Positions 1-11,724 of a stretch of DNA of 64,000 nt are shown here, piece after piece. The DNA is taken from assembly GCF_024323335.1 (NCBI RefSeq), contig NC_066581.1, forward strand, positions 184,094,830 through 184,158,829. Reading direction: 5' to 3'. The stretch is from Lathyrus oleraceus. Taxonomy: Eukaryota > Streptophyta > Magnoliopsida > Fabales > Fabaceae. Under the pieces are notes generated by a model. The model saw nothing but the letters and a program-made list of their open reading frames with translations. It was not told the origin of the DNA and ran no database searches. The translations under genes were made by a program, and so were the position numbers. Position 1 is the first letter of the stretch; every line of letters starts with the position of its first letter.

Positions 1-116
1 ACCATTTGTCCAAGCAAATTTCGGGTACGTCGGTATTTAATCACCTTCCATCTTGAATACTTGAAAAGCTCCCGTAATTCTTATATTCAGGTTCAAGAAG
101 ATTAAATAGGGGAAGT
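1..116 (+). mobile_element. 3' end of an Ogre-type internal region, with polypurine tract
   Basis: This is the last stretch before an LTR start. It aligns by eye with the bases just ahead of the 3' LTR of the element at 13997: both share a 'ggttcaagaa.attaaa.aggg' block followed by TG. The polypurine tract (plus-strand primer) is at about 106-116, AGGGGAAGT. The rest of this element lies left of the window. No coding potential is visible in this short piece. Confidence 0.75.
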
Positions 117-869
117 TGTTGTACCCCAAAATTTGCCCTCCTCTTTTTCAAATTATCCGTACAACTCCTTGGTCAGGAGATCACTTGCATACATTCATAA
201 TTCATCCCCATGCATCATTCATCATGGATTCAAAAACTTGGGCTTGTGAAGCTAGGGTTTTTGTGGATATCAAGGCTCAAAATCATGGTCTGACCATGTC
301 ATCAAGCATAGAGATGTAAAACCCTAATGCAGGTTTACACACTGGAAGGTTGATGGTTGGAGCATATGGCTTGATTCAAGAAACTTGCTTGAGGGGTAAG
401 CCTCGGGGAAACCCTAATCAGGGAGATGGGGAATCAGTTGGATTTGGTGGCCTGATTGTGCATCCATGACCCCCAATCTTCACCTATCATCAATATACTT
501 GGTCCAACCCTACTTTGGTCTTCTATGGGCATTGGTCTTAGTCTCAAGGTCATGTTGTTGGTCATGGGATTGTGGATACATCTATGGTCTTGGTCATCTA
601 AACAACAAAACTTCTTGTGTCACAAGCCAATTGCTAATCATTCCCATTGATTCATGGATATTACATTCAAACCCTAATCTTATGCACTCATTTCATGGCC
701 TTGTTAACATATTTTAACAGTCAAGTCATGTTCTTTTCAAAGTGAAGCATTCAAGTCATAAATAAACTAATTGTAAAACCAATTTCAAACCATGTTTCAA
801 ACCATTTCAATCCATTTCACATCATTTTTAAAACCATTCCATTTGATTCTACATAAGAAAATACAAGTC

Positions 870-1083
870 TTGACATTTTTGACTAATTGTTCACTTTGGT
901 CAACAGTTGACTTTTTTGTCAACTTTGACCAAAGTCAACCCAAAATCCAAAAACCCTAAAATTCATCATAACCATTATTTCATTGTCCATTTACAAACAA
1001 AATACAAAGAAAATGCAATTTTGACCATTTTGTTGACTATGGTCAACAATTGACTTTTTGGTCAACTTTGACCAAAGTCAACT
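870..1083. promoter_or_regulatory. Two clusters of W-box-like TTGAC/GTCAA inverted repeats in the LTR
   Basis: Blocks at about 870-940 and 1020-1083 share the core 'gtcaactttgaccaaagtca' and each contains several TTGAC cores on both strands, partly as inverted repeats. TTGAC is the core bound by WRKY transcription factors (established for plant promoters). The position, more than 2.5 kb upstream of the TATA-like box at 3591, would make this a distal U3 element. Function here is inference. Confidence 0.45.
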
Positions 1084-3590
1084 CTCACTTGCTCTTGATC
1101 ATCCAAACTTGGCATGACATTTTGCTGTAATGAGTCATCCAATCTTCATATTTGTTGGTGGTTTTTCTTGATTACTTCCATTACAAGTAAGTCACATTGT
1201 ACAAACCATGTTGTCTTGACATTTTGGAACCAATGACCATTGGCCTTGGTTTGTCCCTAATTGATTTCCAAGGAGGGCTCTAACAGCACAACATTGTCAC
1301 TCATGGATCTAACAAAAAAAATACAACGAGCCAAAGAAATCGAATACATGGCTTAACTATTGAAGGATCCATGGCACAACAATGCTAGCCTTGTTGCTGC
1401 AACAATCAAGCCAAATCATGCAGCACACCTGAGCCAAACCTAGCAGCAGCACCATAACCTGACCATTATAACATTCCCACATGCATTTGGCCTTGATTTT
1501 ATGATGATGGAGATGGCTCATGGAAAGCTGCAGCATAAGACACATCCCTGCAGAAACAGTCCAACATAACCAAACTCAGTCATGACATGTCAAAACCATT
1601 AAGAGACATCACATCCAAATTGGTTAGCATCATGTTCAAGAAGTTCAACATTGCATAACAAACAACACGACACTAAACATACCTCAAGCTTCACAAACCA
1701 TTTAAGACCTGTTTTACCTTGCTCACATCAATGACAGCCAAGCCATCAAGCATGTCATTCCACCTGCATGAGGTAGCTTGTGACACATGTCAATAACTTA
1801 CACCAAATCCTGCAACAGGCCTACAACGGACATTCAGCAAGCTTGGAGTTGGACAGGTTGTCCATTGGGCGCTCTACACTTGGTTTAACTGAGTAAGTAA
1901 GCCAATATCAAATGGTGAAGTTGCAACCAAACCTTGATGCCATACACCACATATTTGAAGTCATCGGCTACATGACATGCCCAACATGACCATAAAACCT
2001 GCATCAGAACAACAACCTGCCCAAAAGGAATCAAAACAACTGAAGTACATGGCATTGGAAACCTAAACATGTTGACTTACTTTCAACAGCAAACAACAAT
2101 ATTGGAAGCAAAAATAGACCAAGTCATCAACAAGCCATACCAACAATCAGGTTGCAGTGCAAACAAATCAATCTGCAAGGTATCAGCTGCAGTTGAAGCA
2201 TCAATGCACCATGACACTACCTTACTGCATTAATCCAGATGGAGCCTTGCAAACCAGTCATGACCTGCTACAAATATGACAACCATGGTCATTAGTACAT
2301 GTTACAAGACCATAAATGCCTACTGCTACCACATCCATGTGCTACAATGTGAAAATCACATACCAAGTACAAAATCACATTGAGGATAGCCACTGAATGC
2401 AGACTCAGCTATGTAATACTTAAAGCAAAACCAAGGAATACCTTACCTGCTGCAGGAACATTGGCTAGGTTAGAGTTTGGGACAGCACACCACATCTATC
2501 ATCATTCCAATAGTTCAGTGAGACAATGGAACATAAGGAGAAGTCCAGACTGTGAAACTCCATACCATTGTCTTGACCTATAGTGGAACCATCAAGCTCA
2601 TGATGTCATCATCATCAACAACATCCATGAGGCAGCTGCATTGTGGAGCCAATGTCTTGCTTCACACGACTTGCTCCTGCTTCACCTGTGACTGCACACC
2701 AGCTGCAATTTCCACAATCAAAATCCTTCAATGGCCATGCACTTCAACAAGGGTTATCATGAGTAAAAAGGCCAAGTAAGCATTCCCCTGTACAACAGGA
2801 CATAACCAATCCATGCCAACTCTAGCACATGGTTTTTACCTTGCATTTTAATAAGAAGTCAAACCATGCTTAGCCATTCACCTGCTGAACTGAAATATGA
2901 TCCAACATGGCATTGCAAGACCAAGTGAGCAGCAGCATTACACCTTCATCACAGTGTGCACACCTCAAAGCCAAACAGTTTCCAAGCTTGCATCACAGGC
3001 TACAATGGCTAGACCTTAGTTTGAACATGATAGGCCAAGTTCATGTTGCAGCAAGAGAAACAAGTGAGGGCAATGAATTGAGTGCAAACAGTGGGATTAA
3101 AACTTATGAAGCATTGAACCAAAGCATGAGCAAAGGATCACATTCATCATTTCAAAGTATAAACCAAAGCACACTTGCATTTAACAGTTACCAGTTCAGC
3201 AGGTTGCCTTTGATCCAATGACCTCATCACCTAATTCTAATGTTACCTACAGCAGCCAGTCTATGTACCAAAGCCATTAACATTCACCTATCAAGCTATG
3301 CATCATTTCAAAATAAAAGTAAAGTCACTTAAGTCCAACCTGCAACATGGATAGCAGATCAACAAAATCATTTCAACATAACTTCAATCTCATCCTAACC
3401 TGCAATAGCCAGTCTAATTTCATTTCACTCATTCACTAATCAACTCAAGCTAACATAACTAACTGAGTTTATCATTCACTAACCAACTGAGTTTTTAGTT
3501 AACTCAGTGAGTCAGGTCCAACTAACTCCTAACCACATTTAACCAACTCCATACCTAAATCCAAAGCTAACAAGTTCCAAGCCTAGCCTC

Positions 3591-3598
3591 TATTTAAG
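3591..3598 (+). promoter_or_regulatory. Probable TATA box of the Ogre-type LTR
   Basis: TATTTAAG sits ahead of a CT-rich stretch with 'acactcacatt..' and 'ctctctctattgcaatctctcccctc', which looks like the start of a plant retroelement leader. This is the only good TATA-like box followed by leader-like sequence in this LTR. Transcription would begin about 30 bases downstream. Confidence 0.45.
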
Positions 3599-5475
3599 AG
3601 ATCCATCACTCACATTTTCAGAACCCTTGCAATTTTGCTTGAACCTGTGTACTCTCTCTATTGCAATCTCTCCCCTCACCCTACTCAAAGCTCTTTTCTC
3701 TCCTAGAAGCCATTGAAGCTTCACATCGAAGCTTCAATTTCGCTTGAGCTAAGCCACTGCATCCTTACTTTCACTTTTCTAGTTCAGAAGAAGAAGAAGA
3801 AGGAGACGAAGGAGGAAGAAGAAGAAAGAATCAAGCTCAAGAACTCACCGGTGGATTTTTCGATCATCTTCTCCGGTATGTCATTTCCTATTTCGTGTCA
3901 TTTTGTTTCTTTGAGCTCGCCAGGAGGTAGTATCTAGGGTAGGAAGTAGAAGCCCCATAGTGTGAAGGTTTGATTCGCATCGTGCACCATTTAATTTGAC
4001 TTGTAGATAGCTAGGGTTCTTCCACTTAACCGTGTGATTCAACTGATATAAAGATGGTTTCCCAATTCCATTTCCATATTCAGGATTAGCTTGTCATTAT
4101 GCATCCCTTGGTGGTAATGTGAAGTGGTTAATCGGTATCGGCACTGGCGACGAACGTTGGTGCGGTGAGCCAAAGTGACCAGAGGTGAGAACGAGCGCGC
4201 GCATGAAGAAGAGTTTGAATTCTATTGACTTGGACAAGTCAACATAAGAGAGTTTTGGGCTCAGTCTTGGTTAGGCCCATGGAATTACTTGCCACACACC
4301 GTGTATCACTGATACACCCGCCACTGGCCATTAGAAGAAGTAGAACCGGGCTTAGTCAAGCCCATTAACCTTTTTTGCTAATTCACCCTGTATTACTAGT
4401 ATGCACCCCATGGAAATGTTTGAGATGTGGCATTGGGCTCAGACGTATTCCATGCCTGTTTTTTTTCACACGCCACCTTTTTTTGGACATTGCTTCCTGC
4501 ACCAAAAAATTGCATTGGGCTCATCCTGCAGCCCATAGCCAAATGCAGTGTATACCTCATTTTCCATTTCACACCTCTTGATTCAATTATTTTTTCTTTT
4601 ATTTTCTTAATTGTTTTTTTTACAATCTAATTAGGTTAATTAGCAAAATATTAGTTTAATTAGGTTAGTAATTGTTGATTAGGGATAAAATCTTGACGTT
4701 TAGGACATTAGAATTTAATCAGGATTCAATTAGAATTTTCATTAGAGTTTAATTAGGATTTTTCCTTAGAATTTTAATTAGCAATTTTGATTAGGTTTAA
4801 TTAGAAACAATTAGGCTTTGATTCAATTTAGAATTACCTCATTCTCAACATTAGGTTAGGATCCACATTAGGATTTAATCAACTTTAGACCATAGAATTT
4901 GACATATTTTGCAAATGACCGACCATTTTGCCCTTATGGGTTTATTTTTGTTATTTTAGTGATAGAATGACATGATCCCATTAGAACTAGAATTCGACAT
5001 TAGGATTTAACCATTTTTCTTACAATTGGAGATACATTTTAGGACTTATACCTAGGACTTTTAATCGTGATTTTGACCAATATGTACATGCTCCCTTAGG
5101 ACTTCTAATTTAGAATTTTCAATCAATTTTAATAAATCAATGCATGATCCCTTAGGATAGTTTCTAACAATTACTAACTTTGATTAGATCCAAACCTAGT
5201 TCTCTAAAAACAAAACAAAACTCATGGTTAAATTCATCAAAAGCAATTTTGATCAATTAAATCCTTTGAACTTGTATAATCCCACGGTCTAGATTGAGTG
5301 ACCAAAAGACCCTTGGTCACTTAAATAAGACTTTTCTTCTAAGTTGTGGAGCTCAAGGCCTCAAGACAAGATCTTCAATCAAGGCATCCTCAGTCATACC
5401 AAGCAACGAATTATTCAAGCAATCAAAGGTGGCATCTTCAAGAACTTATTAAACCAAAGTTAGAAGAGTGTGACA

Positions 5476-6080
5476 CGAGCCTTAAGCAATAGAGAAGGAG
5501 TGGGCCTGGAGTATTCCTACCCCCATTCTGAGTATCTTTGGGTATGGAACGTATGACCCAACGCTCATCGTATTCACCTTTATTCATAGACTTTAGCACA
5601 ATTCTAATCATACGATTGACAAGTCTCTCTCTCTCTCTCTTCACAAAACAATACAACAAGAAAGGCCTACATCAACAACTTATCAATCATGAATCAAATT
5701 GTACGATACGAGCCTTAAGCAATAGAGAAAGAGTGGGACTGGAGTATTCCTACCCCCATTCTGAGTATCTTTGGGTATGAGATGAATGACCCAACGCTCA
5801 TCGTATTCACCTCTATTCATAGACTTTAGTGCAATTCGAATCGAACGATTGATAAAGTCTTCATCAATGCAAGAAATAACTACAAAGATTCTCCTCTCTC
5901 CACTTGAAAGTTAAGACGAGAGTTACATGCCACGAGCCTTAAGAGGTAAAGAAGGAATGAGACTGGAGCTTTTCTACACTCATTTTGGATATCTTTGGGT
6001 ATGGGACGTATGACCCAACACTTATCGTATCCACCTTTATTCATAGACTTTAGTGTGATTCTTATTCTACAACTATCAAG
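5476..6080 (+). repeat. Three-copy tandem repeat of about 230 bp inside the LTR
   Basis: Units begin with 'cgagccttaag' at 5476, 5709 and 5933 (spacing 233 and 224). Each contains 'agtatctttgggtatg..', 'tgacccaac.ct.atcgta' and 'tttattcatagactttag'. Such leader repeats are frequent in Ogre LTRs. No coding function is seen. Confidence 0.85.
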
Positions 6081-6352
6081 TTTGTTCATCCTCCATTCTA
6101 ATCAATCATTCTATCATCTCTTTTGCCTCCATCATCTTGTTTTCAGCCCTAGTGGGCTGAACTACGAAAGATCTGATTTCCTTATTGCACTATAAGGATA
6201 CATAGGCAGGAGAATCCAGTTTCTTCGCGAGCTATCTTATCTATATCTTATTTATCAATTTACCTCACCCATTTATCACTCAATCATTCTACCAATACCA
6301 TATTTTTGAGATCAATCATACTTCTCCTTGGACTCCTTGTCTATCCTTTTAG

Positions 6353-6357
6353 GACGA
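6353..6357 (+). repeat. Target site duplication, left copy (GACGA)
   Basis: GACGA precedes the TG of the 5' LTR at 6358 and is repeated exactly at 16043-16047 after the CA of the 3' LTR. A 5-bp duplication is the Ty3-gypsy integrase hallmark. Confidence 0.95.
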
Positions 6358-8402
6358 TGTCATACCCAAAATTTGCCCGTTCATATTACAAGGCATTTTT
6401 CAAGGCACTTCAACTTATGTTTCAAGGCATTGACCTTAAAGGAACAAAAGCCCAGCTCACAACAGACCCAATCCAGAAAAAGGCCCAAACTAGCTTGCTC
6501 GCTAGGGGAGCAACTCCTTCGCCTAGCGAAGCTTGCGAATACCAGAATTATTGGATTTCATTCTGAGCCCATTAGGTCACAGATGGCCTGCTCGCTAGGC
6601 GAGCAGCTCCTTCGCCTAGCGAAGCTTGCGATATATCAGAATTTTCGGGCTTCATTCTGAGCCCATTAGGTCACCACAATCACTATAAATACCGACACTT
6701 CAGTCACGAAAATGGGAGAGGAGGACGGAAAGAAACCCTGGCATGGAAACCCTGGAGACTAACTCAGAGAATTCCGAGTAAAGAAACCCTGAAGGCCGCT
6801 CATCCGCACCGAAGTTGCCTCCGCCCAACTCCATCCGATACCAAGAGTGGTCAGTCCCTTCAACATCGCAGCTCAGTTGCAAACAGGTTTGCGCATCACT
6901 ACTGTTTTATGCTTTGAATCGGTAATCTCTACATACATAAGGCATCATGATTAAATTTTCGGATATGTAATTTGATTTCACACATGAATTTAAGTATGCC
7001 TGAATATCCTGAATGTTTGTCCATGTTATTCCTGTAATTAAATGCCATAAAGTTCAGGGTTCCGGAGATCATGCTGCTATCAAACTCAAAACCCGTAGCA
7101 GCTCGCTAGCACATCGCTAAGCGAGCCTGTAGCGAGCACTCGCTAAGCCTTCGCTAGGCGAAGCAGGAGCGAACGGGGCAGTGGCTGTTTTGTTTCTTTT
7201 CTGTTCTGCCTTATGTTTATCTAATCGAGATCTATTGTAATTCTGCATTATTTGGCCTGACCTTATGACTGTTGTGTTTATTTTATGGTGCAATTTTCAA
7301 TTGCACTTTATCTCGATGTTTTAACCCGTGTGCTGAAATGTGTAAAGGCTTACACATTCCCGAAGAAATGGCCGGATAAGTATTCCACTTTATTTGTGGG
7401 ATACCCTTATGGAGATGGATTCTGAATTACTTAATTTTAATGTGGAGATACATCCTAAATTATCTAGCTGATTTTAATGTATTGATTTCATCAATTTTAA
7501 TGTGGACCTAATTACTTAATCGATTACGGCTATCTAATTAATTGTAAAACTTTGCCTTTAAATATGTGATCTTGGACCTCTCTTTGTTACCCTACGATTA
7601 TTACGGTATTATGGTCATGTCCCGCGAATGTGGGGATGCACTTAGCAAAGACCCTTCGGTTAAATCATCATAGTCCCTCGAATGTTGCCTTTGTCCCTCG
7701 ATGACCCTTCGGTGTAGCCTACGGTTAAATGATGATAGTCCCTTCGAATGCTAAGGTATCCTCACAAATGTTACCTTCAATGACCAATCAATGACCCTAC
7801 GATGACCCTTTTACATCCAAAGGATAAAACTACTTACTTCTCAATAGTAAGGACAGTTTTACCCTCATAAGGATAGGAAATGCCCATAAAGACCTTGGGT
7901 AGGTATAACTCCTAAATGCTTGCTCACAACTAAAACTACTTTTCACACCTCACACTTTTCACACCTCACACTTTTCAAAACCTCCATTAGAAAATCACCA
8001 CTTGGCATACATTCGTACTAGAATCATTGTCAAGTTATATTTTTCTAAATAACTTTCAAAACTAAACGAGATAACCATTTTGTATACATTCATACAAGAA
8101 TCATTACAAAGTTAAATTCTCTTTTCAAAACATTTTCTAAACGATTCACGAACATTTTTTCAGACAAGAAAAATAATATAAGTGATCAAGCAATTAAGAG
8201 CCCATGGATAACCATGGATATAAAGGGTGCTAACACCTTCCCTTTGTATAATGTACCTCCCGAACCCAAAATCTAAATTAAGGTCTTTCCTGTTCTTTTC
8301 CGCCTTTCCTTATTGGATGAAAGAAAAGTCGGTGGCGACTCTTGCTATCCGCGACATTTGCTTTCCAAAGCAAAACACACAAAGTCAGTTCACCGTATGA
8401 CA
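6358..8402 (+). repeat. 5' LTR of the non-autonomous Ogre element
   Basis: It is 2045 bp, starts TGTCATACCC and ends GTATGACA. It contains paired CTAG-centred inverted boxes (6499-6608), a clear TATA box CTATAAATA at 6682-6690, a second palindrome-rich cluster at about 7096-7185, a direct repeat of 'cacacctcacacttttc', and a TGGCGACTCT motif at 8333-8342, 74 bp before the real PBS. It differs from the 3' copy at about 13 positions, for example 6505, 7284 and the 7367-7377 cluster. An open frame of about 110 codons at 6328-6660 is a by-product of the boxes and lies mostly upstream of the TATA box. Confidence 0.93.
6682..6690 (+). promoter_or_regulatory. TATA box in the 5' LTR
   Basis: CTATAAATA followed by 'ccgacacttcagtc' is a textbook plant TATA box, about 325 bp from the LTR start. 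It gives a U3 of about 350 bp and a long transcribed R-U5. The same box recurs in the 3' LTR at about 14322-14330. Confidence 0.75.
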
Positions 8403-8406
8403 GAAC

Positions 8407-8424
8407 TGGCGAATCTGCTGGGGA
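8407..8424 (+). other. Primer binding site (tRNA-Arg type)
   Basis: TGGCGAATCTGCTGGGGA lies four bases after the 5' LTR. It matches the Ogre PBS seen in the second element of this window (TGGCGACTCTGCTGGGGA, 61491-61508 on the minus strand) except for one base. Ogre elements are described as primed by tRNA-Arg. The mismatch (A for C at the sixth-seventh position) may weaken priming or reflect a different isoacceptor. Confidence 0.85.
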
Positions 8425-9180
8425 CCCTTAAAAAGAGAGGTTACCTTAAAAACAAGATCACTTATTCAAATTGTCTGATTTACTTTTAAGGGATTGCTTG
8501 GGTATTTTTGAGTGAAAGATCCTACACCCGGATCTAGTGTACCTTAGGTAAGTAGCAATAGATCATCGCGACTATCCGGCGTATACTGGAATGGTCAAAA
8601 TGATGGCTACGGTTAATGTGACACTTTGGATGTCCTGATGTTCCTCATGTTTACTTGAGGAAAAATTTGGCTTCTGCGTGGTGTCATCAAAGCATTAACC
8701 AGACCTTTAGAACCCTAATTGACTCATCCTAGCCATTAGAAAGTAGTGAGATAACTGACTTCGGTTCCGACTGAGGTTGGTTGAGACTCGATACTACACT
8801 CTTTGAGATTGGACTTTAGGGAAGCTTCGGTCAACCACTTGGTGTTGCACTGAAGTGGACTTAAAGGAAGGTCAATGATTTGAGATCCTTCTAGAACCCG
8901 GTTACTATTCTAGGACAGGTTGAACCAACCAAACTTCAGTGGGGAGGGTATTTACCTATGGAACTCATGCAAGCCTTAAAACCTAGGACTGATTGTTCTG
9001 TGACTTGTTTGCGCTTGTTGTTTACATAACATCATAACATCATAACATCATGACATCGTGACATTGTACTAACCATTTCAAGGACTTTAAACCTTGAAAA
9101 CATTTCATACATTGCATAGCATAACATCACATTGCATAACAGGTACTCTAAAGGGATCCGGTTTTCCTCCAAACAGAAAA
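8425..9180 (+). other. Leader between PBS and gag, no gene
   Basis: About 755 bp of untranslated leader. Nothing coding is supported; the frame open from 9094 is only an upstream extension of gag. A short 'cataacatcataacatcatgacatcgtgaca' microrepeat stands at about 9030-9065. ORF1, which full-length Ogre elements carry between PBS and gag, is absent, in contrast to the element on the right. Confidence 0.7.
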
Positions 9181-10280
9181 ATGGCCCTCGAACAAGCTGT
9201 CAAAGATCTCCAGGCTCAGAATGCTCAATTCCAAGAGATGATCTTGAACTTAGCCCAGGGGCAGGAGGAACTAAAGGCTCTCTTGCTCGAGAAAAAGAAA
9301 GACAAGAAACCTGTGAGTTACATTAACCCGGGAAGAAGGCTTAAAGAACAGGCTACAGGAGTCAAGATTAGAATTCCGAAGGATCAAGAAGAGAGGACAG
9401 ATTCAGAAGATGAGAATGCTGATCCTTTCGACCATGAGGACGACAACGGAGATTATGCAAATGAACAGTACTCTCCAAAATATGATAAGTACAAGTTGCT
9501 GGAAGAACGTATGCTAGCTATGGAGGGTCAGAAGGCGCCTGGTCTGGATTTCGAAAGCTTGGGTCTGGTCTCCGACGTGACCATTCCTCGCAAATTCAAG
9601 ATCCCCACTTTCACTAAGTATGATGGTGCATCTTGTCCTCAGATGCATCTGAGAGCTTATGTGAGAAAGATTCAGCCGTATACCACTGATAGGAAACTAT
9701 GGATCCATTTCTTCCAAGAGAGTCTGTCTGGCACACAGTTAGAATGGTACTATCAGCTCGAGAGCTCTGACGTCCACACCTGGACTGACTTAGCGACAGC
9801 TTTCTACAAGCACTACCAGTATAATTCCGAATTAGCGCCTACTCGGCTACAGTTGCAAAATATGACTATGGGCTCTAAAGAAAGATTCAAAGAATATGCT
9901 CAAAAATGGAGAGATTTGGCTGGCAGAGTCAAACCCCCTATGACTGATCGAGAATTAGTGGACATGTTCATGAGTACACTGACTGGACCATTCTACAGCC
10001 ATCTATTGAGAAGTTCCTCATCAGGTTTCACTGAACTTATATTAACAGGTGAACATGTTGAACGCGGTATTCGAAGTGGAAAGATACAGGCGGCTACCTC
10101 TGATCCTCCGGAGACTCCTAATGACATCACTGTCCCTCTGCCTGACCATGACGAGACTGTCAATGCTGTGGAAGATGCTGCTAACGATTGTGACTTGGAT
10201 AGTTGGATTTTCCTAACAATTGGTGACGGACTCAGTAATTGGAAGGCCGAAGGCACTATCCTGATTTCCTTTAGTCAGGA
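9181..10280 (+). CDS. gag: Gag capsid protein of the Ogre element, 5' exon
   Basis: About 367 residues from MALEQAVKDLQ. An in-frame ATG lies at 9094, but the 9181 start is the one followed at once by the coiled-coil N terminus (heptad-like, Gln/Leu rich, residues 1-40). A charged Lys/Glu/Asp linker follows (about 45-120), then the capsid-like gag core (about 140-310) with FKIPTFTKYDG, HFFQESLSGTQLEWYYQL and RFKEYAQKWRDLAGRVKPP, conserved in Tat/Ogre gags and in the right-hand element (53284-54102). There is no zinc knuckle. The reading frame stops at TAA 10282-10284 unless the intron starting at 10281 is removed. The last 35 residues (DLDSWIF..IGDG..SFSQE) belong to the linker downstream of protease, so protease has been deleted. 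Product role: particle assembly and packaging. Confidence 0.85.
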
Positions 10281-10462
10281 GTAATTGTTATTGCTTATTT
10301 TAATGTATCAAATTTGGTTAAATGTTTTGTCATTTTTATAAGCATATTCACATTCAATAAATCAATGGACCTTTTTGCATTCAAATATTGCGCTCCTTAT
10401 CTTTCTTGTCATTTTTCAAACAAGCTATGCTTTCTTGCACGCACTCACGTAACCATTCGCAG
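10281..10462 (+). other. Retained Ogre intron (182 bp) between gag and pol
   Basis: Donor GTAATT at 10281 follows the SQE codons; acceptor ATTCGCAG ends at 10462 after a pyrimidine-rich tract. Removing 10281-10462 eliminates the TAA and joins codon GA|A, continuing the same frame as E-P-I-S-T-L-D-P-V-D into the conserved segment just upstream of RT. A spliceable intron between protease and RT is a published hallmark of Ogre elements. Splicing itself is inferred. Confidence 0.75.
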
Positions 10463-10990
10463 ACCCATATCCACTCTGGATCCTGTTGATAATAATTCTA
10501 CTACTATTCATTATGACTTTGAAAATCCGATCTACCAAGCCGAGGATGGAAGTGAGGAAGATTGTGAAGTACCTGAGAACTTGCTAGACTACTGCAGGAA
10601 GAAAGGACTATTCAGCCGCATGAGGCATCAATCGAAATTGTGAATCTGGACCACGTCGCCCGATTTATCTCCCATTTGACTGCTACTGGAAAACCCATCT
10701 TCAAATTACCGAGAACAGTCAAGAGATGATGAATGTCAGGAAGACTTTTTGACAAAATCAAGAAGTATCTCCAAGAACCTATAAATCTGATGCCACCAGT
10801 TGAAGGAAGACCTCTAATCATGTATTTGACCGTGTTAGAAAATTCAATAGGGTGTGTGTTGGAGCAACATGACGAGTCTGGTCGAAAAGATCATGCAATA
10901 CACTACCTTAGCAAAAAGGTACCGACTGTGAAACAAGATACTCACAGCTCGAGAAAGCTTGATGTGCTTTGGCGTGGGCTGCTCGCCGAC
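10463..10990 (+). pseudogene. pol: Broken pol: pre-RT linker, RT end and RNase H start
   Basis: From 10463 the frame encodes the linker ahead of RT (DFENPIYQAEDGSEEDCEVPE). It then frameshifts near 10580-10620, so IEIVNL appears in another frame. At about 10648 the sequence jumps to the RT thumb (ARFISHLTATGKPIFKL). It continues as the RNase H entry (IKKYLQEPINL, VEGRPLIMYLTVLENSIGCVL), ending in scrambled sequence at about 10990. The whole RT palm with its YVDD motif and most of the RNase H are deleted. Compare the right-hand element, where the same blocks are separated by more than 500 bp. Confidence 0.8.
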
Positions 10991-11032
10991 TAAGACAGTA
11001 TATGTTGAATCATACCACTTTATTGATTTCTA

Positions 11033-11724
11033 AGATGGATCTTATCAAATATACATTTGGAAAACCTGCTCTCTCCAATTTGAACAACAAGATGATTACT
11101 GAACTCTGCACGCAGTTCAAAATGAAACACCATAACTCTTCTCCATACCGGCCAAAGATGAACGGTACCGTGGAAGCTGCTAATAAGAATATTAAGAAAA
11201 TTATATAAAAGATGACAGTAACATACAAAGACTGGCATGAGATGTTACCATTTGCTCTTCATGGTTATCGCACTTCAGTACGCACTTCGACGGGGGAAAC
11301 TCCTTTCTCTTTAGTCTACGGAATGGAAGTCGTCTTACCGGTGGAAGTTCAGATTCCCTCTCTAAGAATTATGAAAGAGACAGGTTTAGACGAGGATGAA
11401 TGGAGTCAAACTCGACTCGATCAGACAAATTGGATCGATGAAAAGAGACTTGCGGCTGTTTGTCATGGGCAGATATATCAGAAGCGCATGACCCAGGCAT
11501 TTAACAAAAAGGTCAAGAGACGGGTGTATCAAATTGGCGACTTGGTGATTAAGCGTATCATTCTACCACAAAGTGATCCCAGGGGCAAATGGACTCCCAC
11601 ATACGAAGAGCCATTTGTAGTTAAGAAAGTATTCTCTGGTGGAGCCATGATACTTGCTACGATGGATGGTGAAGATTTCCCGCATCCGGTGAACGCATAC
11701 ATAGTTAAAAAATACTACGCATAA
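11033..11724 (+). pseudogene. pol: Integrase C-terminal half of the non-autonomous Ogre
   Basis: The frame starts in a deletion-joined segment (MDLIKYTFGKPALS), which fuses the end of RNase H to integrase sequence just before the last catalytic residue. It then reads TELCTQFKMKHHNSSPYRPKMNGTVEAANKNIKKII, where E of VEAANK is the catalytic Glu of D,D-35-E; both Asp residues and the zinc-binding HHCC are gone. A stop (TAA for CAA) interrupts at 11206. The rest (11212-11724) is the open C-terminal DNA-binding part (KDWHEMLPFALHGYRTS, RRVYQIGDLVIKR, GKWTPTYEEPFVVKKVFSGGAMIL). It cannot give an active integrase. Four-fifths of the residues match the right-hand copy at 47306-48000. Confidence 0.85.

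Larger units (their letters stand above)
117..6357 (+). mobile_element. Ogre-type 3' LTR, segment 1 (interrupted at 6357)
   Basis: The LTR starts TGTTGTACCCCAAAATTTGCC directly after a polypurine tract, the standard start of this LTR family. There is no convincing gene in these 6.2 kb; scattered short open frames are unsupported. Contents in order: about 870-1083 has two blocks of TTGAC/GTCAA boxes; 1270-3540 is CA-rich sequence without genes; 3591-3598 is a TATTTAAG promoter box; 3600-3900 is CT-rich then GA-rich leader-like sequence; 4620-5260 is AT-rich; 5476-6080 holds three diverged copies of a roughly 230-bp repeat; 6150-6230 is a conserved 'aactacga.. ctataaggatacatagg' block repeated at 16340 and 17145. 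The LTR continues at 16048 and 25880. Confidence 0.8.

Noticed and set aside
2907..3221. A 104-codon frame in the first LTR
   Set aside because: No recognisable domain, within LTR sequence, surrounded by similar chance frames.
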